Assembly: GCA_951812335.1 (NCBI GenBank)
Contig: OX638293.1
Location: 1 to 64,000 of the forward strand
Source of the DNA: Rhodothermales bacterium
GTDB taxonomy: Bacteria > Bacteroidota > Rhodothermia > Rhodothermales > VXPQ01
Direction: 5' to 3'
DNA: 64,000 nt
Of this stretch, positions 53,920 to 62,617 are shown piece by piece; position 1 is the first letter of the stretch; each line of letters begins with the position of its first letter. A program made the position numbers and the translations under genes. The notes beneath the pieces were generated by a model. That model was not told the DNA's origin. It was given only the letters and a program-made list of their open reading frames with translations, and did no database searches.

Positions 53920-54969
53920 TTACCTGTCTTTACCGGAACCCCGAGGATCCGGATAGAACTGCTTACAATAGCGTCGATACTTGCCGATGTCGCCGTCGGC
54001 CCGACACAGTCTCGGATAGGGTACGTACCGTTTTCGTCCCCAGATAATCACATCCTGCAAAACATCATGCTTTTGATAAGATAGAATGATGCTGTTCATG
54101 ACCCTGGTGCGAAGACCCGGTGGAAGAAATCCCAGACCGACGATCGGACGTTTCGGTTTACGAATCTCCCGTATCTGACTGGCCAACACCATTTCGATGC
54201 GCTTGCCGTCGACGGGCGTTGCGAGCACCCACAAACGCCCATACATTTCAATGGAGCGCTCGTGAATTTCCACGTATGAATATCCCAGGCCGAAGATGCG
54301 CGCGACAGCGGAGACGTCCAGTGCAATATCCTTTATCCCGATAATATTCTGGGTGCGTCTGAATTCGAACCTGCTCGTCAGACAAGCACCGTCGATACTT
54401 ACCGGTTCAACCATGCGCGTATTGCCATAGCCATGCACGTACTGCAGATGTAAGAAGTCCACAGAGTTCTCGGTGGTTTCCTGGGGGTGTCCCGGAAATC
54501 GGAGGGTCCGAAACCCCACTTCGCTCCAGTCGGCCCCGGCCACAGGCTCCTCGGGAAGGCTCCATTGCGGCGGGCGGCCGTCTATTCCCCACCACGCGAA
54601 GACCATGCCAAGGATTTCCCGCGTCTCGAATACCTTCAGCCGCGCGGCCCTGGGCGGCGGGGCAAAAGGAGTGGCGACGCACTGGCCGCTTACATCGAAC
54701 TGAAAGCCGTGAAACGGACAAACGAGACAACCGTCCCGCACCTGGCCACCGGCTTCGGGTCCCAGATCGGACCCGAGGTGCGGACACACCGCCAACGCCA
54801 CGCAGATGCGGCCTGCATCGTCGCACCAGACAACGATTTGTTCGCCCATCCAGGTCTTTGCAATCAGTTCCGCCTTCAGTACGGATTGACGGCTGGCAAC
54901 GAAGTACCAACCCTCGGGGAAAGGGGGAGGCGACGGGATATTTTCCAGTTCGGCGCGTCTTGCTGACAT
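53920..54969 (-). CDS. Rieske [2Fe-2S] non-heme iron oxygenase
   Basis: 349 residues. The Rieske cluster ligands are CPHLG (Cys62, His64) and CPFHGFQFD (Cys84, His87). The catalytic domain has ENSVDFLHLQYVHGY, the D-x2-H-x4-H iron site preceded by the bridging acid. Length and layout fit single-component-type oxygenase subunits such as KshA or the Neverland/DAF-36 sterol desaturase group. It would need a reductase and ferredoxin, absent here. Together with the P450 and the FAD enzyme it suggests oxidative tailoring of a hydrophobic molecule, possibly a terpenoid or sterol-like lipid. It ends only nine bases from the repeat element and starts one base after the RND gene stop. Confidence 0.87.
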   Translation of the reverse strand: MSARRAELENIPSPPPFPEGWYFVASRQSVLKAELIAKTWMGEQIVVWCDDAGRICVALAVCPHLGSDLGPEAGGQVRDGCLVCPFHGFQFDVSGQCVATPFAPPPRAARLKVFETREILGMVFAWWGIDGRPPQWSLPEEPVAGADWSEVGFRTLRFPGHPQETTENSVDFLHLQYVHGYGNTRMVEPVSIDGACLTSRFEFRRTQNIIGIKDIALDVSAVARIFGLGYSYVEIHERSIEMYGRLWVLATPVDGKRIEMVLASQIREIRKPKRPIVGLGFLPPGLRTRVMNSIILSYQKHDVLQDVIIWGRKRYVPYPRLCRADGDIGKYRRYCKQFYPDPRGSGKDR

Positions 54970-54970
54970 T

Positions 54971-57900
54971 TTAACGGGAATATTGCGAGTTGGCGCGCAG
55001 ATAGATAGCCATCAGTGCCGGTACGAGCACAATGAGTATCGAGGTGGTAATCATGACGCCGACCCCGAGCGAGGCCGCGAAAGGAACCAGGAACTGCGCC
55101 TGAATGGCCCGTTCGAGAATGAGCGGCGTGAAGCCGAGAAACGTGGTTACCGAGGTCAGCATGATGGGCCGGAAGCGTCCCTTTGCGCCATCGACGATCG
55201 CCGTTTTCGGAGAGGCGCCTTCCCTCAGCCGCTGGTCGATGAAGTCGATCATGACCAGCGAATCGTTGACGACGACCCCGGCGAGCCCGAAAAAACCCAT
55301 GAACGATGCGGCACTGATAGCGACACCCAGCACCAGGTGGCCAAGGACGACGCCGATGAGGCCGAACGGAATGATGGCCATCACGATGAACGGTTTGCCG
55401 TAGGACCCCAGTGGAATGGCTAACAGCGCGAAAATCGCGAGCATGGCGAGCACAAAGCCGCGATACAGAGCATCCAGCGACTCCAGTTGCTGCTGCTGTT
55501 CGCCACCAAAGAAGTAGGCCAGCTCTGGATTGGCGGCGGTCAGTTGCGCAAGGATCGTATTTTCGAGGATGCCATTCGCTTCCCCGCCTGAAATCACGCT
55601 CTCGTCCACATCCGCAGTCACCGTCACAACGCGCTGACCGTCCTGCCGCCGGATTGCCGGCGGCGACGTGCCCATACTCATCGATGCCGCCTGGCTGATC
55701 GGCACCTCCCCTCCCGAACGGGTGCGGATCAGGTAGCTCTCGACATCCGTGAGCGCATCGCGTTCGTCGTCGGGCAGTCGCGCGTAGACCCGGACCTCTT
55801 CACGGTCTCGTTGCAGCCTCAGCGCCTCCACGCCGAAGAATGCCGCCCGCACCTGCCGCGCCATATCCTCGAGCGTGAGGCCAAGCGTTCGCGCCTCCGG
55901 TCGTAACGCCAGTTGAATCTGCCCGACGCCCGGTGCATGATCGGACCGGACATCGAAAACGCCCGTCACGCTGCGAAGGTCGTCAACTACCGAGTCCGCG
56001 ATTTCCCCCAGACGCTCCGGATCCGGATGCGACAGCACAGCTTCCACCGGACTTCCGAGATTGATAACCTCGCCGCTGAAGGCGATCCCCCGAACGTATG
56101 AGAGAACCCCGACCTCGTCCCGCCAGGCCTGCACGATAGCGATGGTGGAAATATTCCGTTCCTGGGCGCTCAAGAGCTTGAATTCAACGGTAGCGATGTT
56201 GGCTTCCGGATTCATGGTAGGGGTTGGGTCAAGCCCTCCCCCCTCCACGCGGGGCCTCTGGCCGACGGTGACGATCACTCCCGATAGCAGCGAGGGAGCG
56301 CCGTCCGGTCTATCCCGATCCAGGCGTTCCAGAACGCGCCGTCCCGCCCGCTCCAGTTCCATCGCCACCTCGTATGTCCGCTCCGCAAGGGTCCCGTCCG
56401 GCATTTCAAGAGTAGCGGTGACGAAGTCGCCTTCCACGACATCGGCGAAGGTTGTGGGGACAATACCCGCCGGCACCAGGGACAGAGTGACCATGAGGAG
56501 GCCGACGGATCCCGCCAGGACGACGGCGGGGTGATTTGTCGCGAAGCGCAGCGCTCGATCCATGGGACCAGCCAGAAATTTGTTCAGCCCTCGATCCACG
56601 GAGTCCCGGATGCTCGAGAAGAATCGATCCACCATATTGGCCGGCGTCCAATCCGGTCCATGCAAGTGAGACAGGTGGTTTGGCAGTATCAGGAGCGATT
56701 CGGCCAGCGAGATCAGAAGCATGCCGATAATGATCACCGGCAATGCGGCCCACACTTCCCCGATGCCCCCGGGAATGAAGAGCAGGGGCGTGAACGCCGC
56801 CACCGAAGTGAGCACCGCGAAGATCAACGCCTTCTTGATCCGCCGCGTGCCCCGGATCGCCGCAACAAGTCCCGGCACGCCCCGCTTGCGTTCGTAGTGA
56901 ATGTATTCGGCCACGACAATGGCGTCGTCGACGATGATGCCGATCGCCAGAACGAACGCGAACAGTGAAATGGTATTGATCGCGAGGTCGAGCGAAAGCA
57001 TTATGGCCAAGGCCCCGATACCCGAGGTGATCAGGCCGACGACGACCCAAAGTGCGAGCCGTATCTCGAGAAAAAGGGCCAGCGCGATGAACACCAGAAG
57101 GATTCCCAGAATACCGTTTCGGACCAGGATATCGACCCGCTCGAAGTAGGTCCGGGAATCGTCGTTCCAGATAGTGATCCCGACGCCATCCGGCAGGGAA
57201 GGGACAATCGCGTTTGCCGTGTGCTCGTGTACGGCTTCCGCAACATCCATCACCTGCTCGCCCTCGGCCCGGTAGACCTCTACGAAGAGCGCCGGCCGAC
57301 CCTGGTGCCGGAGGATCAGGTCTGTATTTCGGAAGGCATCGCGCACATCGGCGATATCCCCGAGGCGCACAACCGTGCCGTCTTTCCGGGCGATGACGAC
57401 GATTTCCTCGAAGTCGAGCTGGTCGTAGCTCTGGCCTACGGTTTGGACGCGCACCGCCGCGTCCTGCGTATCGATGCTGCCGGCCGAAAGATCGAGAGAA
57501 CTGCGACGGACCGCATCCGCAACATCGTCGAGCGTAAGCCCGAGGGCACGCAGATGAACGAGCGGCACTTCGATCGAGATCTCATAGTTTCTCGCCCCCG
57601 TGGTCGCGACGTTGGACACGTTAGGCAGGGACCCCAACTCGTCTTCGATCTGGTAGGCCAACTCCTTCAGCGAACGCTCGGGAATGTCGCCAAAGACGAT
57701 CAGGCGGATCATGCTGGTGCGATTGTCCATCTCCCTGAACTGCGGACGCTCGGCTGCGCCCGGAAACGACTGGATACGCCCGACCGCGGATTTGACTTCG
57801 TCCATGACTTCGCCGATATCCGCACCGCTCTTCAATTCAACCCTTACGGACGCCAGTCCCGGGGCCGCCAGGGACTTGACCGCCTTGACATTCTCCAGCG

Positions 57901-58150
57901 CCTCGACCTGCTCCTCGATCTTGACAACGATCGACTCCTCCACCTCCTCGGGCTGGGCGCCGGGGTAGATCACGGATACTTCGATCGTATTAAAAGGAAC
58001 CGTAGGCCAGGCTTCCCGCTCCAGGGCGCCCAGCGCCACCAGGCCGGCTGCCAATATGCCGAACATCAAAAGATTGGCGGCAACGCGGTTGCTCGCCATG
58101 AAGGCAATGGGGCCGCCCCGCTCTCCCTGATAGGTATCGGTTCGATTCAT
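54971..58150 (-). CDS. RND-family efflux transporter permease
   Basis: 1059 residues from the ATG at 58150, with AGGTG upstream; a GTG at 58159 is an alternative. It has the 12-helix, two-large-loop layout of AcrB-like pumps. Helix 4 region reads LFAFVLAIGIIVDDAIVVAE with the proton-relay Asp pair; the second half has GLAGVVVNDSLVMIDFIDQR. The first loop starts EAWPTVPFNTIEVSVIYPGA then QPEEVEESIVVKIEEQVE. It exports hydrophobic compounds in exchange for protons, normally with a membrane-fusion protein and an outer-membrane channel, neither of which is adjacent. Its position directly before the Rieske oxygenase gene suggests export of the product made by the oxidative cluster. Confidence 0.92.
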   Translation of the reverse strand: MNRTDTYQGERGGPIAFMASNRVAANLLMFGILAAGLVALGALEREAWPTVPFNTIEVSVIYPGAQPEEVEESIVVKIEEQVEALENVKAVKSLAAPGLASVRVELKSGADIGEVMDEVKSAVGRIQSFPGAAERPQFREMDNRTSMIRLIVFGDIPERSLKELAYQIEDELGSLPNVSNVATTGARNYEISIEVPLVHLRALGLTLDDVADAVRRSSLDLSAGSIDTQDAAVRVQTVGQSYDQLDFEEIVVIARKDGTVVRLGDIADVRDAFRNTDLILRHQGRPALFVEVYRAEGEQVMDVAEAVHEHTANAIVPSLPDGVGITIWNDDSRTYFERVDILVRNGILGILLVFIALALFLEIRLALWVVVGLITSGIGALAIMLSLDLAINTISLFAFVLAIGIIVDDAIVVAEYIHYERKRGVPGLVAAIRGTRRIKKALIFAVLTSVAAFTPLLFIPGGIGEVWAALPVIIIGMLLISLAESLLILPNHLSHLHGPDWTPANMVDRFFSSIRDSVDRGLNKFLAGPMDRALRFATNHPAVVLAGSVGLLMVTLSLVPAGIVPTTFADVVEGDFVTATLEMPDGTLAERTYEVAMELERAGRRVLERLDRDRPDGAPSLLSGVIVTVGQRPRVEGGGLDPTPTMNPEANIATVEFKLLSAQERNISTIAIVQAWRDEVGVLSYVRGIAFSGEVINLGSPVEAVLSHPDPERLGEIADSVVDDLRSVTGVFDVRSDHAPGVGQIQLALRPEARTLGLTLEDMARQVRAAFFGVEALRLQRDREEVRVYARLPDDERDALTDVESYLIRTRSGGEVPISQAASMSMGTSPPAIRRQDGQRVVTVTADVDESVISGGEANGILENTILAQLTAANPELAYFFGGEQQQQLESLDALYRGFVLAMLAIFALLAIPLGSYGKPFIVMAIIPFGLIGVVLGHLVLGVAISAASFMGFFGLAGVVVNDSLVMIDFIDQRLREGASPKTAIVDGAKGRFRPIMLTSVTTFLGFTPLILERAIQAQFLVPFAASLGVGVMITTSILIVLVPALMAIYLRANSQYSR

Positions 58151-58196
58151 CGGCTGCACCTATCCTGAATGTCCATGAATAGCTGGTACGTGACGC

Positions 58197-59177
58197 TCAT
58201 CGATGCAGTGCGGGCTCCGCCCCCCGGCCCGCAAGGAGATATAGCACAGCCATACGTACGGCAACGCCGTTGGTAACCTGATCCAGAATGACGGCCCGTT
58301 CGTGATCCGCCACATCGCCCGCCAACTCAACACCCCGGTTCACAGGCCCCGGGTGCATGATGCGGAGATCGGGATAACGTTCCATATGTTCCAGGGTGAT
58401 ACCGAATCGCTCATGGTATTCCCGCACCCCGGGAAAAAGCATGGCTTCCTGCCGTTCAAGTTGTACGCGCAGCGCCATCGCCACGTCGCAACTCTCCAGC
58501 GCTTCATCCAGACGATCCGTCACCCTCACGCCCATTTCCTCGATACCAACCGGCGTCATCGTGCCGGGCGCGCACAGCGTTACGTGGGCGCCCAGCGCCC
58601 GCAATCCGTAGATATTCGAACGGGCCACGCGACTGTGCGCAATATCCCCGATAATAGAAACGTTTCGTCCCTCAATAGAGGGATGGATATCCGTCAGGGT
58701 AAGCATATCCAGCAGAGCCTGGGTAGGATGTTCATGGGCGCCGTCTCCGGCATTGATTATCACGGCGTCGATGCAGCGCGTCAGAAAAACAGCCGCCCCT
58801 GGCGAGCGGTGCCGGAGCACGACCATATCCACCTTCATCGCCTCGATATTGAGGGCGGTGTCCTTGAGCGTCTCCCCTTTGGATACCGAGGAGCCGGAAA
58901 CGGAGAAGTTGACCGTGTCCGCCGATAATCGTTTTTCGGCCAGTTCGAAGGAAATCCGCGTCCGCGTGGACGGCTCGAAAAAAACATTTGCGACGGTGAT
59001 GTCGCGCAGTGTGGGCACGCGCCGAATAGGCCGATCCAGCACCAAGCGAAACTCCCGCGCCGTATGAAGAATAAGTTGTATTTCTTCTGCGTCGTACGTC
59101 GAAAGGCCAAGCAGATGCCGGTGTCTCAACGACTCCGGGGCAGATCGATCCTCCCGTGCTTCTTCGCGTGCGTGCAT
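58197..59177 (-). CDS. pyrB: Aspartate carbamoyltransferase catalytic subunit
   Basis: 326 residues. The carbamoyl-phosphate loop is [36 protein letters not shown] contains HPTQ of the active site; [13 protein letters not shown] is the aspartate-binding loop. It condenses carbamoyl phosphate and aspartate in pyrimidine synthesis. No regulatory chain pyrI is present, consistent with the PyrR-regulated type. It follows pyrR by three bases, so the two form an operon. Confidence 0.96.
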   Translation of the reverse strand: MHAREEAREDRSAPESLRHRHLLGLSTYDAEEIQLILHTAREFRLVLDRPIRRVPTLRDITVANVFFEPSTRTRISFELAEKRLSADTVNFSVSGSSVSKGETLKDTALNIEAMKVDMVVLRHRSPGAAVFLTRCIDAVIINAGDGAHEHPTQALLDMLTLTDIHPSIEGRNVSIIGDIAHSRVARSNIYGLRALGAHVTLCAPGTMTPVGIEEMGVRVTDRLDEALESCDVAMALRVQLERQEAMLFPGVREYHERFGITLEHMERYPDLRIMHPGPVNRGVELAGDVADHERAVILDQVTNGVAVRMAVLYLLAGRGAEPALHR

Positions 59178-59180
59178 CGG

Positions 59181-59750
59181 TTATTCATTCGAAGTTTCCA
59201 CCAGCCATACCCCTTCCCTGTCGTCTATCTCGTTCAACCGTACGCGCACCTCTTCCCCGGGCAAGGTAGGCACCTGACGGCCCACCATGTCCGCACATAC
59301 GGGAAGTTCACGAAGGCCGCGGTCAACGATCACCAGAAACTGTACGGCGGCCGGACGACCGATATCCATAAGCGCATCGAAAGCCGCCCGGGCCGTTCGC
59401 CCGGTATACAACACATCGTCCACCAATACGATGCGGCGCTCCGTGATGTCGAACGGGATGTCCGTGGCGCGCACGACGGGCTGCTTGAGACGAATTCGGA
59501 AATCGTCCCGATACATGGTAGCGTCGAGCACGCCGATCGGGACAGTCAGGGATTCGAAATCCAGAATCTTGTCGCGGAGCCGCCGGGCCAGATACACACC
59601 GCGTGTCTGCATGCCTATCAACCCGAAATGGCGCGAATCATCCTCTTCGGGATGCATCATCTCCACGATCTGGCGCGCCATCCGGTTCAGCGTCCGGTCC
59701 AGGTCGTGTGCATCCATCAATTGCGCCTTGATGCGATCTCTTACCCCCAT
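59181..59750 (-). CDS. pyrR: Bifunctional pyr operon regulator/uracil phosphoribosyltransferase
   Basis: 189 residues from the ATG at 59750 (MGVRDRIKAQLMDAHDLDRT); the frame is open further but overlaps the promoter of the opposite gene. PRPP-binding motif RRIVLVDDVLYTGRTARAAF; RGLRELPVCADMVGRQVPT matches the PyrR dimer and RNA-binding end. In Firmicutes PyrR binds pyr mRNA and attenuates transcription; here it is the first gene before pyrB. The roughly 100 bases upstream could hold its RNA target but I could not identify a binding loop. Confidence 0.93.
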   Translation of the reverse strand: MGVRDRIKAQLMDAHDLDRTLNRMARQIVEMMHPEEDDSRHFGLIGMQTRGVYLARRLRDKILDFESLTVPIGVLDATMYRDDFRIRLKQPVVRATDIPFDITERRIVLVDDVLYTGRTARAAFDALMDIGRPAAVQFLVIVDRGLRELPVCADMVGRQVPTLPGEEVRVRLNEIDDREGVWLVETSNE

Positions 59751-59853
59751 ACCGTATAAATTACGAGAAACGACGCCTGTTTCCAATCTGTCTGACGTAC
59801 CTTCGATACAATGGCCGGTAAATCCCCAGTTCATCTTGTTTTTTCACCTTGCC

Positions 59854-60789
59854 ATGCCTAAAGCACAGGACACTACCCTGAAGTACCTCGATCCCGTTGT
59901 CGTATCCCGTCTGAAGAACATGGAGCTCCGGGCGCGAATGATCGTCGAAGGATTTATTACGGGTATGCACAAGAGCCCGTACCATGGATTTTCTGTGGAG
60001 TTCGCCGAACACCGGCCCTACATCGCCGGCGACGAACCCCGATACGTGGACTGGAAGGTCTATGGAAAGACAGACCGGCACTATGTCAAACGGTTCGAGG
60101 AGGAAACCAACCTGCGGCACTACGTAGCCCTCGACACGTCCGCATCGATGCGCTATCGAGGGCAAGCGTCTCTCTCCAAGCTGGAATACGGTGCATACCT
60201 CGCGGCTGCATTGCACTATATCATGGTCAAGCAGCGCGATGCTACCGGACTGATTACGTTTGGCGAGGACATCCGCACAATCATGTCCCCCCGGAGCACT
60301 ACATCCTGGCTGCGGCGACTCCTTGTCAGACTGCAACAAACCGTCGACGATCCGGCGCCGGAAAAGCGCACGGGCGCCGCCGATGCGCTCAGCGAGATCG
60401 CCGAACGCATTGCCCGGCGTTCCCTCGTCGTGATCATCACCGATCTCTTCGAAAACATCGGGCGCCACGAAGACTTGCTCAAGGCGCTACGCCACCTGCG
60501 TTACCGCGGACACGAAGCCCTCGTTTTCCATGTGCTCGAATCCGCTACCGAGCGCACGTTCGACTTTCCCGACGTGCCCATGATCTTTCGCGACATGGAA
60601 ACCGGAGAAGAAATTTCCCTTCAACCGGCGCACATACGCGAAAACTATCGGGAGGCTGCACAGTTCTTCGGAGACCGGTTTCGCCGCCAATGCCTCGAAT
60701 ACGACATCGATTTCGTGGAACTGAATACAGAACGATCGTACGATACGGCTCTACTGGCCTACCTGAACAAGCGAAAGAAACTTGTCTGA
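59854..60789 (+). CDS. DUF58 domain protein
   Basis: 311 residues from the ATG at 59854. HKSPYHGFSVEFAEHRPYIA then GDEPRYVDWKVYGKTDRHYV is the DUF58 signature (the G-D-x3-IDW motif in variant form), followed by a von Willebrand A-like fold with LDTSASMR (MIDAS-like DxSxS) and VVIITDLFEN. Such proteins usually act with a MoxR ATPase, which is not visible here. It is soluble, without membrane segments, and precedes the M20 amidohydrolase gene by nine bases. Confidence 0.9.
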   Translation: MPKAQDTTLKYLDPVVVSRLKNMELRARMIVEGFITGMHKSPYHGFSVEFAEHRPYIAGDEPRYVDWKVYGKTDRHYVKRFEEETNLRHYVALDTSASMRYRGQASLSKLEYGAYLAAALHYIMVKQRDATGLITFGEDIRTIMSPRSTTSWLRRLLVRLQQTVDDPAPEKRTGAADALSEIAERIARRSLVVIITDLFENIGRHEDLLKALRHLRYRGHEALVFHVLESATERTFDFPDVPMIFRDMETGEEISLQPAHIRENYREAAQFFGDRFRRQCLEYDIDFVELNTERSYDTALLAYLNKRKKLV

Positions 60790-60798
60790 ACCGCCCCT

Positions 60799-62001
60799 AT
60801 GCGTGAACGTATACAAAATTTGAATGATGAGCTTTTCGAAGAGATTGTAGGCATCCGGCGTACGCTGCACCGGAACCCGGAATTGGCGTACGCGGAACGG
60901 AAAACGGCGAAACTGGTAGCGAACGTTCTTGAACCGCTCGGCTTCGAGGTACGAACCGGTGTGGCGCGCACCGGCATCGTCGCCACGCTGCACGGCGGGC
61001 GACCCGGCCCGGCCCTTGCGCTGCGGGCAGACATGGACGCCCTGCCCATCCGGGAAAAGAATACGTTCGAGTTTGCCTCTGCGAACGACGGGGTCATGCA
61101 CGCCTGCGGCCATGACGCGCACACGGCCTCGCTTCTCGGCACGGCGACTATCCTGTACAGACTGCGCGAGGAGCTTCCCGGCAGCATCCGTTTCCTGTTC
61201 CAGCCAAGCGAAGAGAAACTCCCGGGAGGCGCCCTTCCCATGATCGAGGAGGGCGTACTCGGCGAGGCGTTCGGACCGGCGCCCGGAGCTATATTCGGAC
61301 AACATGTGCACCCCGGTCTCGACACCGGAAAAATCGGAGTCCGATCCGGAAGGTACATGGCCTCGGCGGACGAAGTATACATCAGGGTGGAGGGAACAGG
61401 CGGCCATGCCGCAACGCCCCACCTGCTGGACACCGATCCTACGCTCGTCGCCGCGCACATCCTTGTGGCCCTGCAATCCGTCGTGAGCCGGCGTTGTCCC
61501 CCGGACATACCGAGCGTACTGACGATCGGGCGTTTCGTGGCCGACGGCGCGACGAATGTCATTCCTTCTCGAGCCGTTCTCGAAGGCTCCTTCCGCTCCC
61601 TGGACGAAAATTGGCGGTTCGAGGCGCACGAACATATTCGCCGCATTGCGGAAAAGACCGCGGAAGCGCACGGCGCGCAAGTCAGCGTGGACATCGCCAC
61701 AGGCTACCCTGTACTGCGCAACGACCCCGAATCGACACAACTTGTCCGGGATGCGGCGGTCAAGTATGTAGGCGAGGAAAACGTGGTCGATCTGGACGTG
61801 TGGTACGCCTCGGAGGATTTCGCCTGGTTTCTGCGGGAGGCGCCCGGGGCCTTCTACCGATTCGGAACGCGGAACGAAGGGAAGAACATTGTACATGGCC
61901 TACATACTCCCCGGTTTACGATCGACGAGGAGGCACTACGAATGGCCCCGGGTTTTATGGCGTATCTGGCCATGGAGTATTTGACAAAACAGGCAGAATA
62001 A
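60799..62001 (+). CDS. M20-family amidohydrolase
   Basis: 400 residues. The start RRTLHRNPELAYAERKTAKL is the amidohydrolase (AbgA/HipO-like) hallmark. Metal and catalytic motifs: LRADMDALP, HACGHDAHTASLLG, QPSEEKLPGGA (Glu-Glu), and a late His in MHGL-type position (NIVHGLHTPRF). A dimerisation domain lies at about 185-300 (GTGGHAATPHL). The family removes acyl or amino-acid groups from N-acyl amino acids or peptides. The precise substrate is not predictable. It converges with the NifU-like gene about 100 bases away. Confidence 0.93.
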   Translation: MRERIQNLNDELFEEIVGIRRTLHRNPELAYAERKTAKLVANVLEPLGFEVRTGVARTGIVATLHGGRPGPALALRADMDALPIREKNTFEFASANDGVMHACGHDAHTASLLGTATILYRLREELPGSIRFLFQPSEEKLPGGALPMIEEGVLGEAFGPAPGAIFGQHVHPGLDTGKIGVRSGRYMASADEVYIRVEGTGGHAATPHLLDTDPTLVAAHILVALQSVVSRRCPPDIPSVLTIGRFVADGATNVIPSRAVLEGSFRSLDENWRFEAHEHIRRIAEKTAEAHGAQVSVDIATGYPVLRNDPESTQLVRDAAVKYVGEENVVDLDVWYASEDFAWFLREAPGAFYRFGTRNEGKNIVHGLHTPRFTIDEEALRMAPGFMAYLAMEYLTKQAE

Positions 62002-62102
62002 GCGGGATTCGCCCTTGAACCCCGGACCGTGCGGAGAGGCGGCGGGACAACAACTCCAGACAACGGACAATGCCGTTTTAAACCGGGAGAATCCGGATCG
62101 AC

Positions 62103-62402
62103 TCAGTAGGCCGCGGGAGCGTTCACAGCCTCGACGCGAGAAATTTGCGGTACGGAACGCTTGAGGGCCTGTTCAATACCGGCGCGCAGCGTCATGGCGC
62201 TCATGGGACAGGTGCCGCAAGCGCCCAGCAATTCCAGCTCCACAACCATATCCGGCGTCACGTTCAGAAGACGAACAGATCCCCCGTCCGCCATCAAATA
62301 GGGCCGGATTATATCAAGCGCCTCTTCTATCCGGCCGCGGAGTTCGTTATCCGGGCCTGCAGTAGACTCCTGTCGCCCGATGTGCTCGTTTTTTCCGGAC
62401 AT
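62103..62402 (-). CDS. NifU C-terminal-domain iron-sulfur scaffold
   Basis: 99 residues. IIRPYLMADGGSVRLLNVTP and LGACGTCPMSAMTLRAGIEQ are diagnostic of the NifU-C/NfuA domain; the CxxC pair binds a transferable Fe-S cluster in a dimer. A helical N-terminal lead of about 20 residues precedes it. It lies upstream of no gene but downstream of mrp on the same strand, separated from it by an inverted-repeat element of 164 bp. Both take part in Fe-S cluster delivery, so they were likely one transcription unit before the insertion. Confidence 0.92.
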   Translation of the reverse strand: MSGKNEHIGRQESTAGPDNELRGRIEEALDIIRPYLMADGGSVRLLNVTPDMVVELELLGACGTCPMSAMTLRAGIEQALKRSVPQISRVEAVNAPAAY

Positions 62403-62433
62403 GTGCGTTTCCCCGTGATCGGCTATGCTGACA

Positions 62434-62597
62434 GGATACTCTGATTAAGTCCGCAAAGCTCAGAGGCTGCGAGGGTCGCGTCACGTCCGCGACGCTCCGA
62501 ATCCGCAGTGTTTCCCGCTGATTTCGACGATGGAATCATGACGTCCTTTACGCGCGAAAGTAAAGTGCCGGGCGAAGCGGTTTCGATCAGAGTATCC
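62434..62597 (+). mobile_element. Short inverted-repeat element, copy 4 (164 bp, internally deleted)
   Basis: Starts GGATACTCTGATTAAGTCCG and ends CGATCAGAGTATCC. It has both end regions, the CAGAGGCTGCGAGGG stretch and the ATCCGCAGTGTTTCCCGCTG segment shared with copy 2, but lacks the central about 90 bases with the GGCAGGCCCCACAC hairpin. It lies between mrp and the NifU-like gene. Confidence 0.85.
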
Positions 62598-62617
62598 CGA
62601 TAGTATTGCAAACTACG

